Part shown: one piece after another, positions 54,059-64,000 of the stretch
How the letters are laid out: each line of letters begins with the position of its first letter
Numbering within the stretch: the first letter of the stretch is position 1
Assembly (NCBI GenBank): GCA_010279815.1
Contig: QEOQ01000378.1
Coordinates: forward strand, 683,906-747,905
Length of the DNA stretch: 64,000 nt
Reading direction: 5' to 3'
Source: Brachionus plicatilis
Taxonomy: Eukaryota > Rotifera > Eurotatoria > Ploima > Brachionidae
The notes under the pieces: generated by a model
What the model was told of the DNA's origin: nothing
The model's database searches: none
The model's input: only the letters and a program-made list of their open reading frames with translations
Position numbers and translations under genes: made by a program

Positions 54059-57000
54059 ATGAACTCTCCTCATACTTCAAATCATAAAATTATAAAAATA
54101 ATAAGTAACCCACGTACGCCAGGGACGCCTAATTTGTCTAATTTATTTATATCAAACTTAAGTGTTTTGCCTAAAAAAGTCACACCTAAACGACAAAATG
54201 TAATATTTATATTAATTAATTTAATCAATTTGATTCTTAATTTTAAATTTTACTCCAATTTTTAATTTAGCAAGAAAATTCTATACAACCTTTTGCTAAG
54301 CGATTGAATTTTGAAAAGAATATACACAATACCACATCAATTAATAGAATAGAAACTAATTCAAATGTAAAACAATGTAAATGTGGAAGTCAATCTCATT
54401 CAAGAACTTCTCATCGTTCGTGTCCTTTAAATTCAAGACCAACAGTTGATTTTCATAATAAACCTCAATGTAAAAGCTGTGGAAGTTTCAATCATTTTAG
54501 AAAATCACATAAAGACTGTCCTTTTAACATTACCAATACTATTTCTAATCAAGTAACAAAATATTTTATTTATCTATTATTTTTTAACATAATCGATTTT
54601 TAATTAATCAGATTTATGAAGATAAAAATAATGTTACTGAAATTGAAAATACAGAAAATCAACGTGATTATACATTGCCTTCTTTTAATTATAAGTGATT
54701 AACATTTTTTTCACTTTTTTTTTTCTTTTTTTTTCAAAAGTCCAGGCTTTAAAATTATCAATACTGAAGAAGATTTGTTAAGACTTTTATTCTAAGACGT
54801 TTTTAAAAAAAAAAATATTTGGGAATATTAAAAAACTCTGATTTAAATATTTAACGTTTATCTTATTTTAAGTGATAAAATTGTTGAAACGGCAACTTAT
54901 TTAATAGCTCGGAAAAAATTTGAAATAAAAAATATATTTGGTAAACACGTAAATAAAGATGCAAGTTCTGAAGATTTTGGCCGTCATTTATTTGGAAACA
55001 GAGATTATAAATGTCAGTTCTGTGATGCTAAAATGTGGTTCGAAGAAAAGACAGGAGGTACAGAAACTAACCCTATTTTCAGCACATGTTGTCTGCGTGG
55101 TAAAGTTTCAATACCCAAAAATAATCCTCTACCATCTAAATTTCATCAGCTCTTAACTGGATCAAATCAACAATCAAAATGTTTTAGGCAATTTATTCGA
55201 CTATATAATTCTTTGTTGTCATTCACATCTTTAAATACAAATTTAGATAAAGAATTAATGTCTGCAACCAATGGTACATATACATATCGAATAAATGGTA
55301 CTTATCATCATGCAATTAGTGACTTAATACCACAAGATCCACAAAAACCATCATTTTCTCAAATCTATCTTTATGACTCTGATTTTCAAACCAATTATCG
55401 CTCATCAATGTTTAAAGACAAAATTGATCAAAACATTCTTATATTGGTACAATCTTTTTTGTTTGAACTTAACCCTTACGTAAAATTGTATCGACAAGTT
55501 GGTGATAGAATTAGACAAGAACCACACATTGATTTGAACATTGTACTTAAAAAGAACAAAAAACTTGACAAAACATATAATTTACCAACTTCTAATGAAA
55601 TTGCAGTATTAATGGTAAACAATCCAAATGAAAACTCTTTTTGTTCCGGTAAAGAAATTTTAGTTTGTAATAAGTCTGGTGGATTAAAAAGAATAGATGA
55701 AAAGTGTTCATATTCTGACCCGTTACATTATGTCTTAATGTTCATTAGAGGTGAACAAGGCTGGCAATATAACTTTTATCCGCTAAATAATATTAGTTAA
55801 AAAAAAAAAAACTGAATATTGATTTAGATTTAGACAATCAAGATGAAGAAGAAGTTAATTCAAAGTATATAACGGCTACACAATATTATTCATACCAACT
55901 TCAAGACCGTAAAGGTAATTCTTTATAAATTATAGATATGTTTTTTAAATTCTTAGTCAAAGACTTATATATTTTTCAAATTAAAATCCGGACTTGGACC
56001 CAAAAAAATCATAATAAATTTAAAATTCAAACGCGGATTTTAATTTGATAAATATTTAAGTCTTTGACTAAGACTTTAAAAATTCAATGAAAAAATCTTG
56101 ACTTGGACTAAAATAAGTAAAATTTATCATTAGTTCAAGTCAAGATTTTTTTATTAATTTTTTAAAGTCTTAGTCAAAGACTTAAATATTTATCAAATTA
56201 AAATAAATTAATTAAATATCAAACTAAATTTATAAATTATAGATTCATTTATTTCATTATATGGTCGTTTGTTCCACCAATATATAGTAGAGCAATATGC
56301 CAAAATTGAGACATCCAGACTTAATTACATTCTTTTTAATCAAAAAAGTTTAAGAGCTGAGTTTTATAAAGGAATTTTTGATTCAATTAACAGAGACGAC
56401 AATATTCAGAGTGCAAATGTTGGTAAGAGAATTATTCTACCTTCGTCTTTCACTGGCGGTCCTCGATATATGCACCAACTTTACCAAGATGCCATGTCCG
56501 TTGTTCGAGCTCTCGGGAAACCTGATTTTTTCATTACAATGACATGCAACCCAAAATGGAATGAAATAACTAAGGAGCTTAAAGAATTTCAAGATCCCAA
56601 TGATAGACCGGATCTTATTGTTAGAGTTTTTAAAATTAAGCTCAGGGCACTTCTTGATGATTTACTAAAAAATCATGTTCTAGGAGTTGTAATTGGATAT
56701 GTTTATGTTGTTGAGTTCCAGAAGAGAGGTTTACCACATGCCCATCTTTTGCTTATTTTGAGAAATGATGACAAACCAAAAGAAATTTCTCAAATAAATG
56801 GAATAGTTTCAGCTGAAATCCCAGATAAAAGCATATTTCCTCAAACATACAAAAGTATTAAAGCCTGTATGATGCACGGGAAATGCGGAAAATTTAATCC
56901 AAATGCAGTCTGCATGGTTGACGGTAAATGTTCAAAAAACTTCCCAAAACAGTTTGCACTCGAAACTGTAATGACTTCCGATACTTATCCAGTTTATAAA

Positions 57001-60000
57001 CGTTCTCCTGCAAATGAAGACAATCAATGGGTTGTACCATATAACCCTTATCTAATAACAAAATATAATTGTCATATTAATGTCGAAGTTTGTAACTCAG
57101 TTTCAGCTGTAAAATATCTTTACAAATATGTCTATAAAGGTAATTTTATTTTTGTTTTAATACTTTGACTAAATCAGAGTAAAAAAAGGTCCCAGAAAAA
57201 ATTTTAAAAAATAAAAGATCCGGACTTGGACTTTAAATGTTTATGATTTTTTTTAGTCCAAGTCCGGATTTTAATTTGAAAAAAATCTAAGTTTTTGACC
57301 GAGACATTAAAAAAACAATGAAAAAATCTTGACTTGAACTTACGATAAATTTATATTTCGATAAATTTTATTTATTTTAGTCCAAGTCAAAATTTTTTCA
57401 TTATTTTTTTAAAGTCTGATTAAAAGAATTAAATATTTTTCAAATTAAAATCCGGACTTGGACCCAAAAAAATCATATAAATTTAAAATTCAAGAGGGGA
57501 TTTTAATTTGAGAAAAATTTAATCTTTGAATCAGACTTTAAAAAAATAATGAAAAAATACGGACTTCGACTAAAATAAATAAATATTTTCGTAATTTAAT
57601 TTGGGATTTTTAAACCACTCAAGAATAAATTATTTTCAATATTCTTAATTTATTAAAATTAGGACATGACAAAGTTACTCTTTCTTTAAAGAGACCAAAT
57701 GAGTTAATTAATTCTGATCTCGAAAATCAAATTAAAGAAGTTAATGAGATTTCTAACTATCAAAGTGCACGATATGTAAGTGCCTGTGAAAGTTGTTATC
57801 GTATTTTTCGCTATAATTTAAGTGGTCAATATCCGAATACTGTACGTTTGTCGATCCACTTAGATAACCAACAAATGTGTTATTTCGATCAAAACAACGA
57901 TATTACAAATGTTTTATCTAAGAATGAAGAGACTCAATTAACAGCTTTTTTCAAACTAAATAATAGCAATTTTAAAGCTAACAATATGTTGTATCCTGAA
58001 ATACCCAGACATTTTTCTTGGGATAAGCAAAAAAAAATTTGGAAACCACGTAAAAAGTAAAAAAAAATTTTAAAATAAAACCAAAAAAATTCTTTCCTTT
58101 TTCATCTTATTCTATTAATATTTTATTTTTTCAAACTTATTTTACTTTAATTTTTTTTTTGATACATTCAATTTATTTTAATAATTCATAATTTTTTTCA
58201 AATTATTCAATTTATCTTTCTAATTAATCAATAATAAACTAAAAATACTAAAAATTATCTTTTTTTCACAAGAATAAACACAACTATTATTAGTCGCATA
58301 TACTTTGTTCATCCAACTGACCATGAGCGTTACGCTTTAAGACTATTACTTTTAAATCGAAAAGGTATCAAATCTTTCAAAGAAATCCGAACAGTAAATG
58401 GGCTCGAATATAGTTCTTATCGTGAAGCAGCTGATGCATTAAGTTTAATAGAGGATGATAGAGAAGCCGAAAAAGCTTTAGAAGAAGCTTCTAATTTAAT
58501 AACTGATTGCAATCAACTACGAGAATTATTTGTAATTATAGTTTTAAACTGTCAACCTGCTAATATTAAGTCATTATGGGATAAATTTAAAGATAACCTA
58601 TCTTTTGACATTTTATTTGAAAGTAAAAAAAAGAACTCTAATTCAGTATTTGATGATAGAATCTATTCTATTTGTTTAAAAAAAATTAATATTCATCTTT
58701 GTAAAAACGGTAAAAATCTCGATAGTGTTGGGCTAATAGATTGTTTGAAAGATGATCTATTTAAAGAGTCACCAGCTAATCCTTTGATTAATGAAGAATT
58801 GAATTACAATTTAGATTCTTTAAAGATAGAACTAAACAATAATCTCGACAAACTAAATACAGACCAACTCTTTGCTTTTAATTCCATTATTAATAGATTA
58901 AAATTTGAACAAGAAAAAGGTAAGTATCTATTTTAAGACAAAATCAAAAAAATATATTCAAGAGTTGTTTAAAATTCATGTCTTAAGTCAAGTCCAATTT
59001 TTATTTAAAAAGTCCAATCCAACGACAAAGACTTGAATAGGCAAAAAGACTATAATTCACGTGGTCGAACTTCGAACTAGATTCAAAGTCTTTGACTCGG
59101 ACTTTAATTAAAAACAAAAACCAGACTTAAACTTTAATTTGTGAAGTTTAAACATCTCGGATCTATTCTCTAAATTTTTTATTAAAATAAGGCGGTAACA
59201 TATTTTTTATTGACGGTCCAGGAGGTACAGGCAAAACATTTTTATACAAGACCATTATTGCCAAAGTTCGATCTTATTCAAATATAGCTTTAGCAGTGGC
59301 GTCATCTGGGATAGCGGCTTTGTTATTACCTGGTGGCAGGACTGCCCATTCCAGATTTAAAATTCCAATCTCCATTGAATCCACATCAACTTGCCATGTT
59401 TCACTTCAATCAAATGAAGCAGAACTTTTTAAAAAAGCAAAGATTATAATTTGGGATGAGGCACCTATGATGCACCGATATTCTTTGGAAGCTCTTGATA
59501 GAACCTTACGAGACATAATGAAAGAAATTAGTCCAGAAAATGCCAACATTCCGTTTGGAAATAAAGTAATTGTCTTTGGAGGTGACTTTCGTCAAATTTT
59601 GGCAGTTGTTCGAAAAGCTAATAGTGCTGAGATTGTAGCAGCTTCTATCAATAGAGCATATTTCTGGAAATCAGTCCAAAAATTAAAATTAACAATAAAT
59701 ATGAGAGTTAAAAACGGCAACGACAATGACTCAAAAGAGGCTGAAGAATTTTCGAATTTTTTATTAAGAATTGGAGAAGGCAGAGAAAAAATGTTTAATG
59801 ACGAAAGTGGCATAAGTGATCTTATTGAATTACCGACTAAAATAATAAATCATTTCGGACCTATTGATTTAATTAAGCATGTTTATCAAAATTTATCAAC
59901 TGAGTAAACAAAAATCAAAAATTTTTATTTAAATAATTTAAATTAGAATTTTATTTATTAACAGAATTGATGAAGAATTTTTAATAAATAGAGCGATTCT

Positions 60001-60663
60001 CTGTCCCAAAAATAACGATGTTGATATTATCAACAATCTAGCAACTGATCTTTTTAAAGGTTTTAAACTTTATAAACTTTATTTTAATCAAACTATCGAA
60101 CTATTGATTTTATTAAAGGTGATTGCAAAGAATATTTATCGATTGATACGATAATTACTGATTCAGATACAGCGCTTTACCCCACCGAATTTCTTAACAC
60201 ACTTAATATATCAGGATTGCCACCAAATAAATTGAGACTTAAAATTGGACAACCAATTATTTTAATGCGAAATATTTCCGCTAACGACGGTTTATGTAAT
60301 GGTACCAGGCTAATTATTCAAAATCTATATGATAAAATCATTCATGCCAAAATAGCCATAGGAGAGTTTAAGGGAAAATCAGTATTTATTCCAAAAATGC
60401 CTTTGATACCAAGCGATTCTGGATTACCATTTGATTTTAAAAGAATTCAATTTCCTATAAGACCTGCTTTTGCGATTTCTATTAACAAATCTCAAGGGCA
60501 AACCTTAAAATTTGTTGGTATTTATTTATCTGAACCCGTTTTTACGCATGGTCAATTATACGTAGCTTTGTCAAGAGTGTCTTCAATAAATAATATTTGC
60601 GCAGTATTACCTGAAAAAGTTTTTCTTACAAGAAATGTTGTTTATACAGAAATATTTATTTAA
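54059..60663 (+). CDS. Helitron Rep/PIF1-like helicase polyprotein, 1613 aa in 12 exons
   Basis: Exons: 54059-54199, 54271-54552, 54612-54694, 54741-54776, 54873-55795, 55828-55914, 56243-57139, 57663-58056, 58273-58919, 59192-59903, 59965-60059, 60119-60663. The sum is 4842 nt, divisible by three, with every junction in phase. Domains in order: two zinc knuckles (CKCGSQSHSRTSHRSCP and CKSCGSFNHFRKSHKDCP); helitron-like N domain (CQFCDAKMWFEEK, CCLRGKVSIP, FRQFIRLYN); HUH Rep nuclease with FITMTCNPKW, EFQKRGLPHAHLLL (HAH metal site) and the paired-Tyr helix AVKYLYKYVYKG; SF1B PIF1 helicase with Walker A GPGGTGKT, Walker B IIWDEAP, GGDFRQ and INKSQGQTL. It nicks, unwinds and transfers single strands in rolling-circle transposition. 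No stop remains once introns are removed; the 32-nt intron 55796-55827 is unusual and could instead be a frameshift. Confidence 0.85.
55915..56242. repeat. Helitron intron with hairpin repeats
   Basis: CTTAGTCAAAGACTTATATA, ATTAAAATCCGGACTTGG and their inverses (TTTGACTAAGACTTTAAAAA etc.) form two consecutive foldbacks, related to the AGTCCAAGTC words in the hAT MITE at 42890. Confidence 0.6.
57140..57662. repeat. Longest Helitron intron, with repeated foldbacks
   Basis: It contains alternating GATCCGGACTTGGACTTTAA, TTAGTCCAAGTCCGGATTTT and AGTCCAAGTCAAAATTTTTT units, mutually inverted. Probably multiple or rearranged copies of one foldback element. Confidence 0.6.
58955..59160. repeat. hAT-MITE relative within a Helitron intron
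   Basis: CAAGAGTTGTTTAAAATTCA at the left and GAAGTTTAAACATCTCGG at the right resemble the CAGAGTTGTTTAAAAGTC termini at 42890-43160, with AAGTCAAGTCCAATTTTTAT and GACTTAAACTTTAA inside. Confidence 0.55.
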
Positions 60664-60959
60664 TTATTTAATCTATCTATATAAACAAATTTTATAATAT
60701 CAGTTCTAATAAAAATTTTTCAATATAATAATAAAATTTTTCAATTAAACTCCTTTTTTATTATTATTATTCCGGCAGCGGAGCAACGGGTTAAACCTTG
60801 TTTAGATTAAATCAAAGATTTATTTTAATATCTAAATATAAACTTTTTGTATTGAGATGATATTTTGAATTGATCGGGTATATATATATCATCAACTTCA
60901 AGATCCGTTTAAGAGCAGACTTTATTAAAATTAGAAGATATGTAAGAATTAATCAAAAG

Positions 60960-61308
60960 CGTGTGAAAAAAGATTGTTATAATTTTTTTTTTTTTTTTGA
61001 TTTATTTATTAAAATTTAATAAAAAATTTAAAATGCCTTGTTGGAATTGTTTGATCTTTTGGGTTATCCGAATTCCTATACTTTTGAAACGACTTTTATT
61101 TTTTTAATTTTTAAATGAAGTTTTTTGATTATAAATATTTAAAAGTTAATTATATTTTTATCCCAAAATTGATATATCAAATTGAAGAGAAAAAATTCTA
61201 CAAATTAGTTTTTTAATTTTTTTTCGCACTAAATTTTTCGTCAATTTTATTACATAAACAAATTAAGATAAATAAAATAATTAATTTCCAAATTTTTTCA
61301 ACATACTG
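60960..61308 (-). mobile_element. Solo end of CAGTATGTTG Tc1-like family (inverted)
   Basis: Read on the minus strand: CAGTATGTTGAAAAAATTTG, then GACGAAAAATTTAGTGCG, GTCGTTTCAAAAGTATAGGA and TTCGGATAACCCAAAAGATC, the same block order as 34002-34200. No transposase remains. Confidence 0.6.
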
Positions 61309-61385
61309 TATGTCTCAAAGTAAATTATCATTATACACTGAATCAAGAAACTATCATTAATAAATCTGTAAAATTAGACACTTAT

Positions 61386-61900
61386 TTTTAAATTTTTCAA
61401 ATTTTTAGGTATTACGTTAGACTCAGAACTTACATTTGGTCCAATGGTGGATGAAATGAAAGAGCGCTGTAATTCAAGACTTAATAAAATAAAATATCTT
61501 TCAAATAGGAAATGGAGTCTTAAACCAAAAACATTAGGTAATCTTTACAAATCCTTGATAGGATCAATCTTGGATTATTCTTTTCCTTGTTTAAATTCAT
61601 TCTCAGAAACTAACATAAAAAAAATACAAGTAATTCAAAATTCAGCAGTTCGATCTATTTTGAAGCTGAAATATGATACACCCTCAAATATTATGCACCA
61701 AGAGGCCTTCAATAAACTTAAACTCCTAACAGTTACAAATCGACTTTCTGAGTTGAGTGAGAGATATGTCAGGACAGGATTGAATCATTCTGTTCCACTG
61801 GTCGTCAGACTAGTGGAAGAATACAGAGAAGGTTTCGAATCAAGATATATCGTATATCAAACTCCATTGTGTAATTACTACCTAGTATTTTTTTTCCTGA
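61386..61900 (+). pseudogene. Non-LTR retrotransposon RT C-terminal fragment
   Basis: Open frame beginning FKFFKFLGITLDSELTFGPM, where FLGI-LD is the conserved motif after the RT catalytic region of Jockey/CR1-type LINEs. It continues MKERCNSRLNKIKYLSNRKW, TLGNLYKSLIGSILDYSFPC, KKIQVIQNSAVRSILKLKYD and LKLLTVTNRLSELSERYV. The YADD catalytic box is upstream of the truncation and absent. The frame itself is undisrupted for over 150 codons, suggesting a fairly young 5'-truncated copy. Confidence 0.75.
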
Positions 61901-62389
61901 TTAATCAAATATTCAAACATGTAAAAACCTCTAAGTATTTCAATTTGTCGTTTTTAATTCTTATTACTTAGACTCATTTATCCTTTTTTCTTTTTTTCCC
62001 TTTTTTATTTTCGTTTTTATTTAATTTTAGCGTATTTAACTTTTTTTAAAATATTTTACCTTTAAATATTTTTTATCAATTTTTAATACATCGCCAAAAT
62101 TGGCTCAAAATGAAATAAATAAATATTTTATTCTCAAGAAGCATTAGCTCGGTACATACACTATGTCACAAAAAGCTAGAATCAAACTTTTTTTTTCATT
62201 GGAATGTCTTGTTTTTCGATTTGTCGGCCATCAAAGAAAATAAAAATCCTTTTTTGATTATTAACTCAAATATAGGAAAATAAAAATTAAAGGAAAAACA
62301 GAAAAAAATCCCAAAAACGATTACTTTTGTTATTTAACAGAAAAAAAATATGACACAAAATGTAAGAATCAAAATTATTTTCAAGCTTT

Positions 62390-62877
62390 AAAATTAACGT
62401 CTTTTGCTTTTATGTAAGCGTCAACTCGTTTTTTCATTGAAGAAATCAAATTTTTACAGATTTCAGTCGTAATTTTTAACCATTCTTCATGGGGCATTTG
62501 CTTTTAATGGTCCACTGAAGTTATCCTATAATTGAGCAATTTGTGGTCATTTTATACCCATAAGTTACCAATTGGATTGAAATTAGGTGATCTAGCAAAC
62601 AATAGAAGAACTGTAAAATCATGCTCTCTAAACCAATTTTTTACCGAGTTGGAAGTATGTGCAGATGCGCCGTCCTGTTGGAAAATCCTTTCTTTATCTA
62701 AAAAGCTGTGCCGATGGGATTAAGTTGTTTACTTGTGTTTACATGAAAACATATTGATTTTTTCTCCCGGTGTAAATTGAGAAACAACCCACTCCTTCGT
62801 AAGACATGCATCCCCATATACCGATTGAGCTTCCGCCCTTCTGTACTCTTGGGACACAATTTCGTTTAGGGTGAATA
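62390..62877 (-). pseudogene. Tc1-like transposase, dead catalytic part
   Basis: Minus-strand blocks in different frames: KGGSSIGIWGCMSYEGVG, then KERIFQQDGASAHTSNSVKN with the second catalytic Asp, then FARSPNFNPIGNLW where the usual catalytic Glu of NPIE is Gly. Then EEWLKITTEICKNLISSMKK with RVDAYIKA. Several frameshifts and stops. N-terminal pieces may persist beyond the nested insertion (63450-63640) but are too decayed to call. Confidence 0.8.
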
Positions 62878-63441
62878 GTACATATGTTCGCAAAAATTAT
62901 GTTCGCAGACAAAATTATGTTCGCAGACAAAAATATGTTCGCAAAGAACAATATATGTTCGCAAAGAATAATATATGTTTGCACATATATGCGCAGCAGA
63001 AGTTACAAGAATTAGAATTCAGTAAACTTCGTACCGGTAAATTTTATAGTAAAGTTACAGATAAGGAAATTCGAATTTATCATACGTGCACATCAAATGA
63101 CAAAGATGATATTAAGGGTTTCCTAAGTGGTATGGCTCAAAATTTATGTGAATAAGGCTCTAAATAAATAATTATAGTCTTCCTTAACTTTTTTTAAAAT
63201 TTTTTTCTAATTCAATTTTTGTAATTTTTGATGTTTTTTTTATTCAATAAAATTGATCAAAAAAAGTATTTTGCTAATTTTTTATTGTTAAAATATCTTA
63301 TTTGAAAATTTTTTACGAACATAATTGTTGCAAACATATTTCTGCGAACAAAGTTCGACTCTTGCGAACATAATTGCTGCGAACATATATCTGCGAACAT
63401 AATACGACTCTTGAGAACATAATTGTTGCGAACATACGTAC
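62878..63441. mobile_element. Nested TA-flanked element with TATGTTCGCA subterminal repeats
   Basis: TA flanks (62876-62877, 63442-63443). Termini are GTACATATGTTCGCAA and the inverse TTGCGAACATACGTAC. The left side has five direct ATGTTCGCA units in about 100 bases; the right side has six inverted GCGAACATA-like units. The interior contains a coding-like segment. Confidence 0.75.
62992..63155 (+). CDS. Coding-like segment inside the nested element (possible captured terminal exon)
   Basis: AQQKLQELEFSKLRTGKFYS, then KVTDKEIRIYHTCTSNDKDD and IKGFLSGMAQNLCE to TAA 63153-63155. Composition is clearly protein-like, unlike the repeat-derived upstream codons (YVRRQNYVRRQK), which come from the TATGTTCGCA units. 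It looks like a 3'-terminal exon picked up by the transposon; the source gene is not recognised and no ATG within the real part exists. Confidence 0.4.
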
Positions 63442-63803
63442 TACTGCCAGTTTAGGACGTCTCCCGCAGTTTTCAAAGTTGTTCAGAGTTGTTCCCTTGG
63501 AGATTCCGCTTGGTTGTATTTACGCATTTTTGCGAAACGACAACTAACTCAGCTATTACTCTTCCAGTTTTGTCTCAAAAAACCTATAATTTTCCATCTT
63601 CGTTGGTCGCTGACTTTTTATCGGCCTTTTTTTCTCTTTTTTTGGTAAATTTTTGGTAATCTTTTTCTATGAGATCAAGGAATAAGCTCAAATAAAAGAT
63701 AATCAAGTATTTTAGCATATTCGATTAAAAAATCAATCAAAACATCGGATATCCTTTTTTTATTTTGATTAAAAAGCTTGATTCTAACTTTTAGTGTCAA
63801 ATT

Positions 63804-64000
63804 TTTTTTCTTCAAAAGATATTACACATTATTGAAGTTAATATATATAAGTAATAAAATAATTTTCTTATATTTTACAGTTAGGTTTAAATTTTTTCGA
63901 TAAAGTGTAAAAACAAATAAATAAACTAAATGACTGGAACAATTATATGAGAAAATAAATTCAGCTAATCCAGTTATTTTTAAATCAAATTTTCAATCAA
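63804..64000. other. Terminal AT-rich stretch
   Basis: Nothing recognised. Confidence 0.4.

Larger units (their letters stand above)
54059..60810 (+). mobile_element. Helitron transposon with intact-looking Rep/helicase
   Basis: Defined by its coding region; termini are not fixed. The 3' candidate lies around 60768-60810, a small G+C-rich island (CCGGCAGCGGAGCAACGGG) after 100 AT-rich bases, where a Helitron subterminal hairpin would be expected, but no CTRR end could be confirmed. The 5' TC end was not found and may lie upstream of 53536. Several introns have been invaded by hairpin sequences with AAGTCCAAGTC words. Confidence 0.75.
62158..63803 (-). mobile_element. Degraded Tc1-like transposon with nested insertion
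   Basis: The left end CACTATGTCACAAAAAGCTA with GAATCAAAC is mirrored imperfectly at the right by GCTTGATTCTAACTTTTAGT with GTCAAA. It contains a dead minus-strand transposase split by the 62878-63441 insertion. Confidence 0.65.

Noticed and set aside
60768..60810. Helitron 3' terminus
   Set aside because: The G+C-rich island is in the right place, but neither a clean hairpin nor a CTRR end could be fixed, so the boundary is left as a candidate only.

Overview
The window looks like part of a metazoan nuclear genome. It is very AT-rich. The host genes have clear animal orthologues (BIN3, IFT27, CCDC149, mitochondrial TFB2M), and the introns that can be worked out from reading-frame continuity are tiny (39-60 nt in host genes and several transposases). 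Many families of DNA transposons and some non-LTR debris fill the rest. My best guess is a monogonont rotifer (Brachionus-like): small introns, AT-rich sequence, a secreted chlorophyllase-like hydrolase that would suit an algal grazer, and Helitrons. This assignment is inference; no rRNA, tRNA or mitochondrial marker is present to test it.

Layout. 0-3.2 kb: the terminal exon of one unknown gene and a 193-aa unknown gene. 5.0-6.9 kb: a Merlin (IS1016/ISXO2-type) transposon with a perfect 8-bp target duplication and a nearly intact transposase that ends in an acidic linker and a C2H2 finger. 7-16 kb: about 9 kb with no convincing gene. 16.0-18.05 kb: a small TA-flanked MITE, then a pogo/Tigger element with another MITE nested in it. 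18.1-20.4 kb: a coiled-coil/charged-helix gene whose last exon I place after a 56-nt intron. 21.0-22.0 kb: a piggyBac deletion derivative. 22-29 kb: decayed coding remnants, a SINE-like repeat, Tc1 and LINE fragments, and a large palindrome. 29.9-33.7 kb: a large P-loop protein whose C-terminal region resembles the GREB1/TAGT glycosyltransferase fold. 34-37.1 kb: LINE and Tc1 fragments and a 1.3-kb Tc1 element with long inverted repeats. 37.5-50.7 kb: TFB2M, CCDC149, chlorophyllase-like hydrolase and BIN3, separated by TE debris and a striking 918-bp snap-back element. 51.4-53.2 kb: IFT27 with an RFX X-box in its promoter and two partial duplications of the locus. 53.5-60.7 kb: a small unknown gene and a Helitron whose 12 inferred exons give one continuous 1613-codon Rep/helicase reading frame. 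61.4-63.8 kb: a LINE fragment and a dead Tc1 element containing a further nested element that carries a cellular-looking exon.

The host genes do not form an operon or pathway. The clearest regulatory statement is the X-box upstream of IFT27, which fits RFX control of ciliary genes. The most informative features are the transposons: frame-preserving introns, target-site duplications and TIRs allow several elements to be defined to the base.
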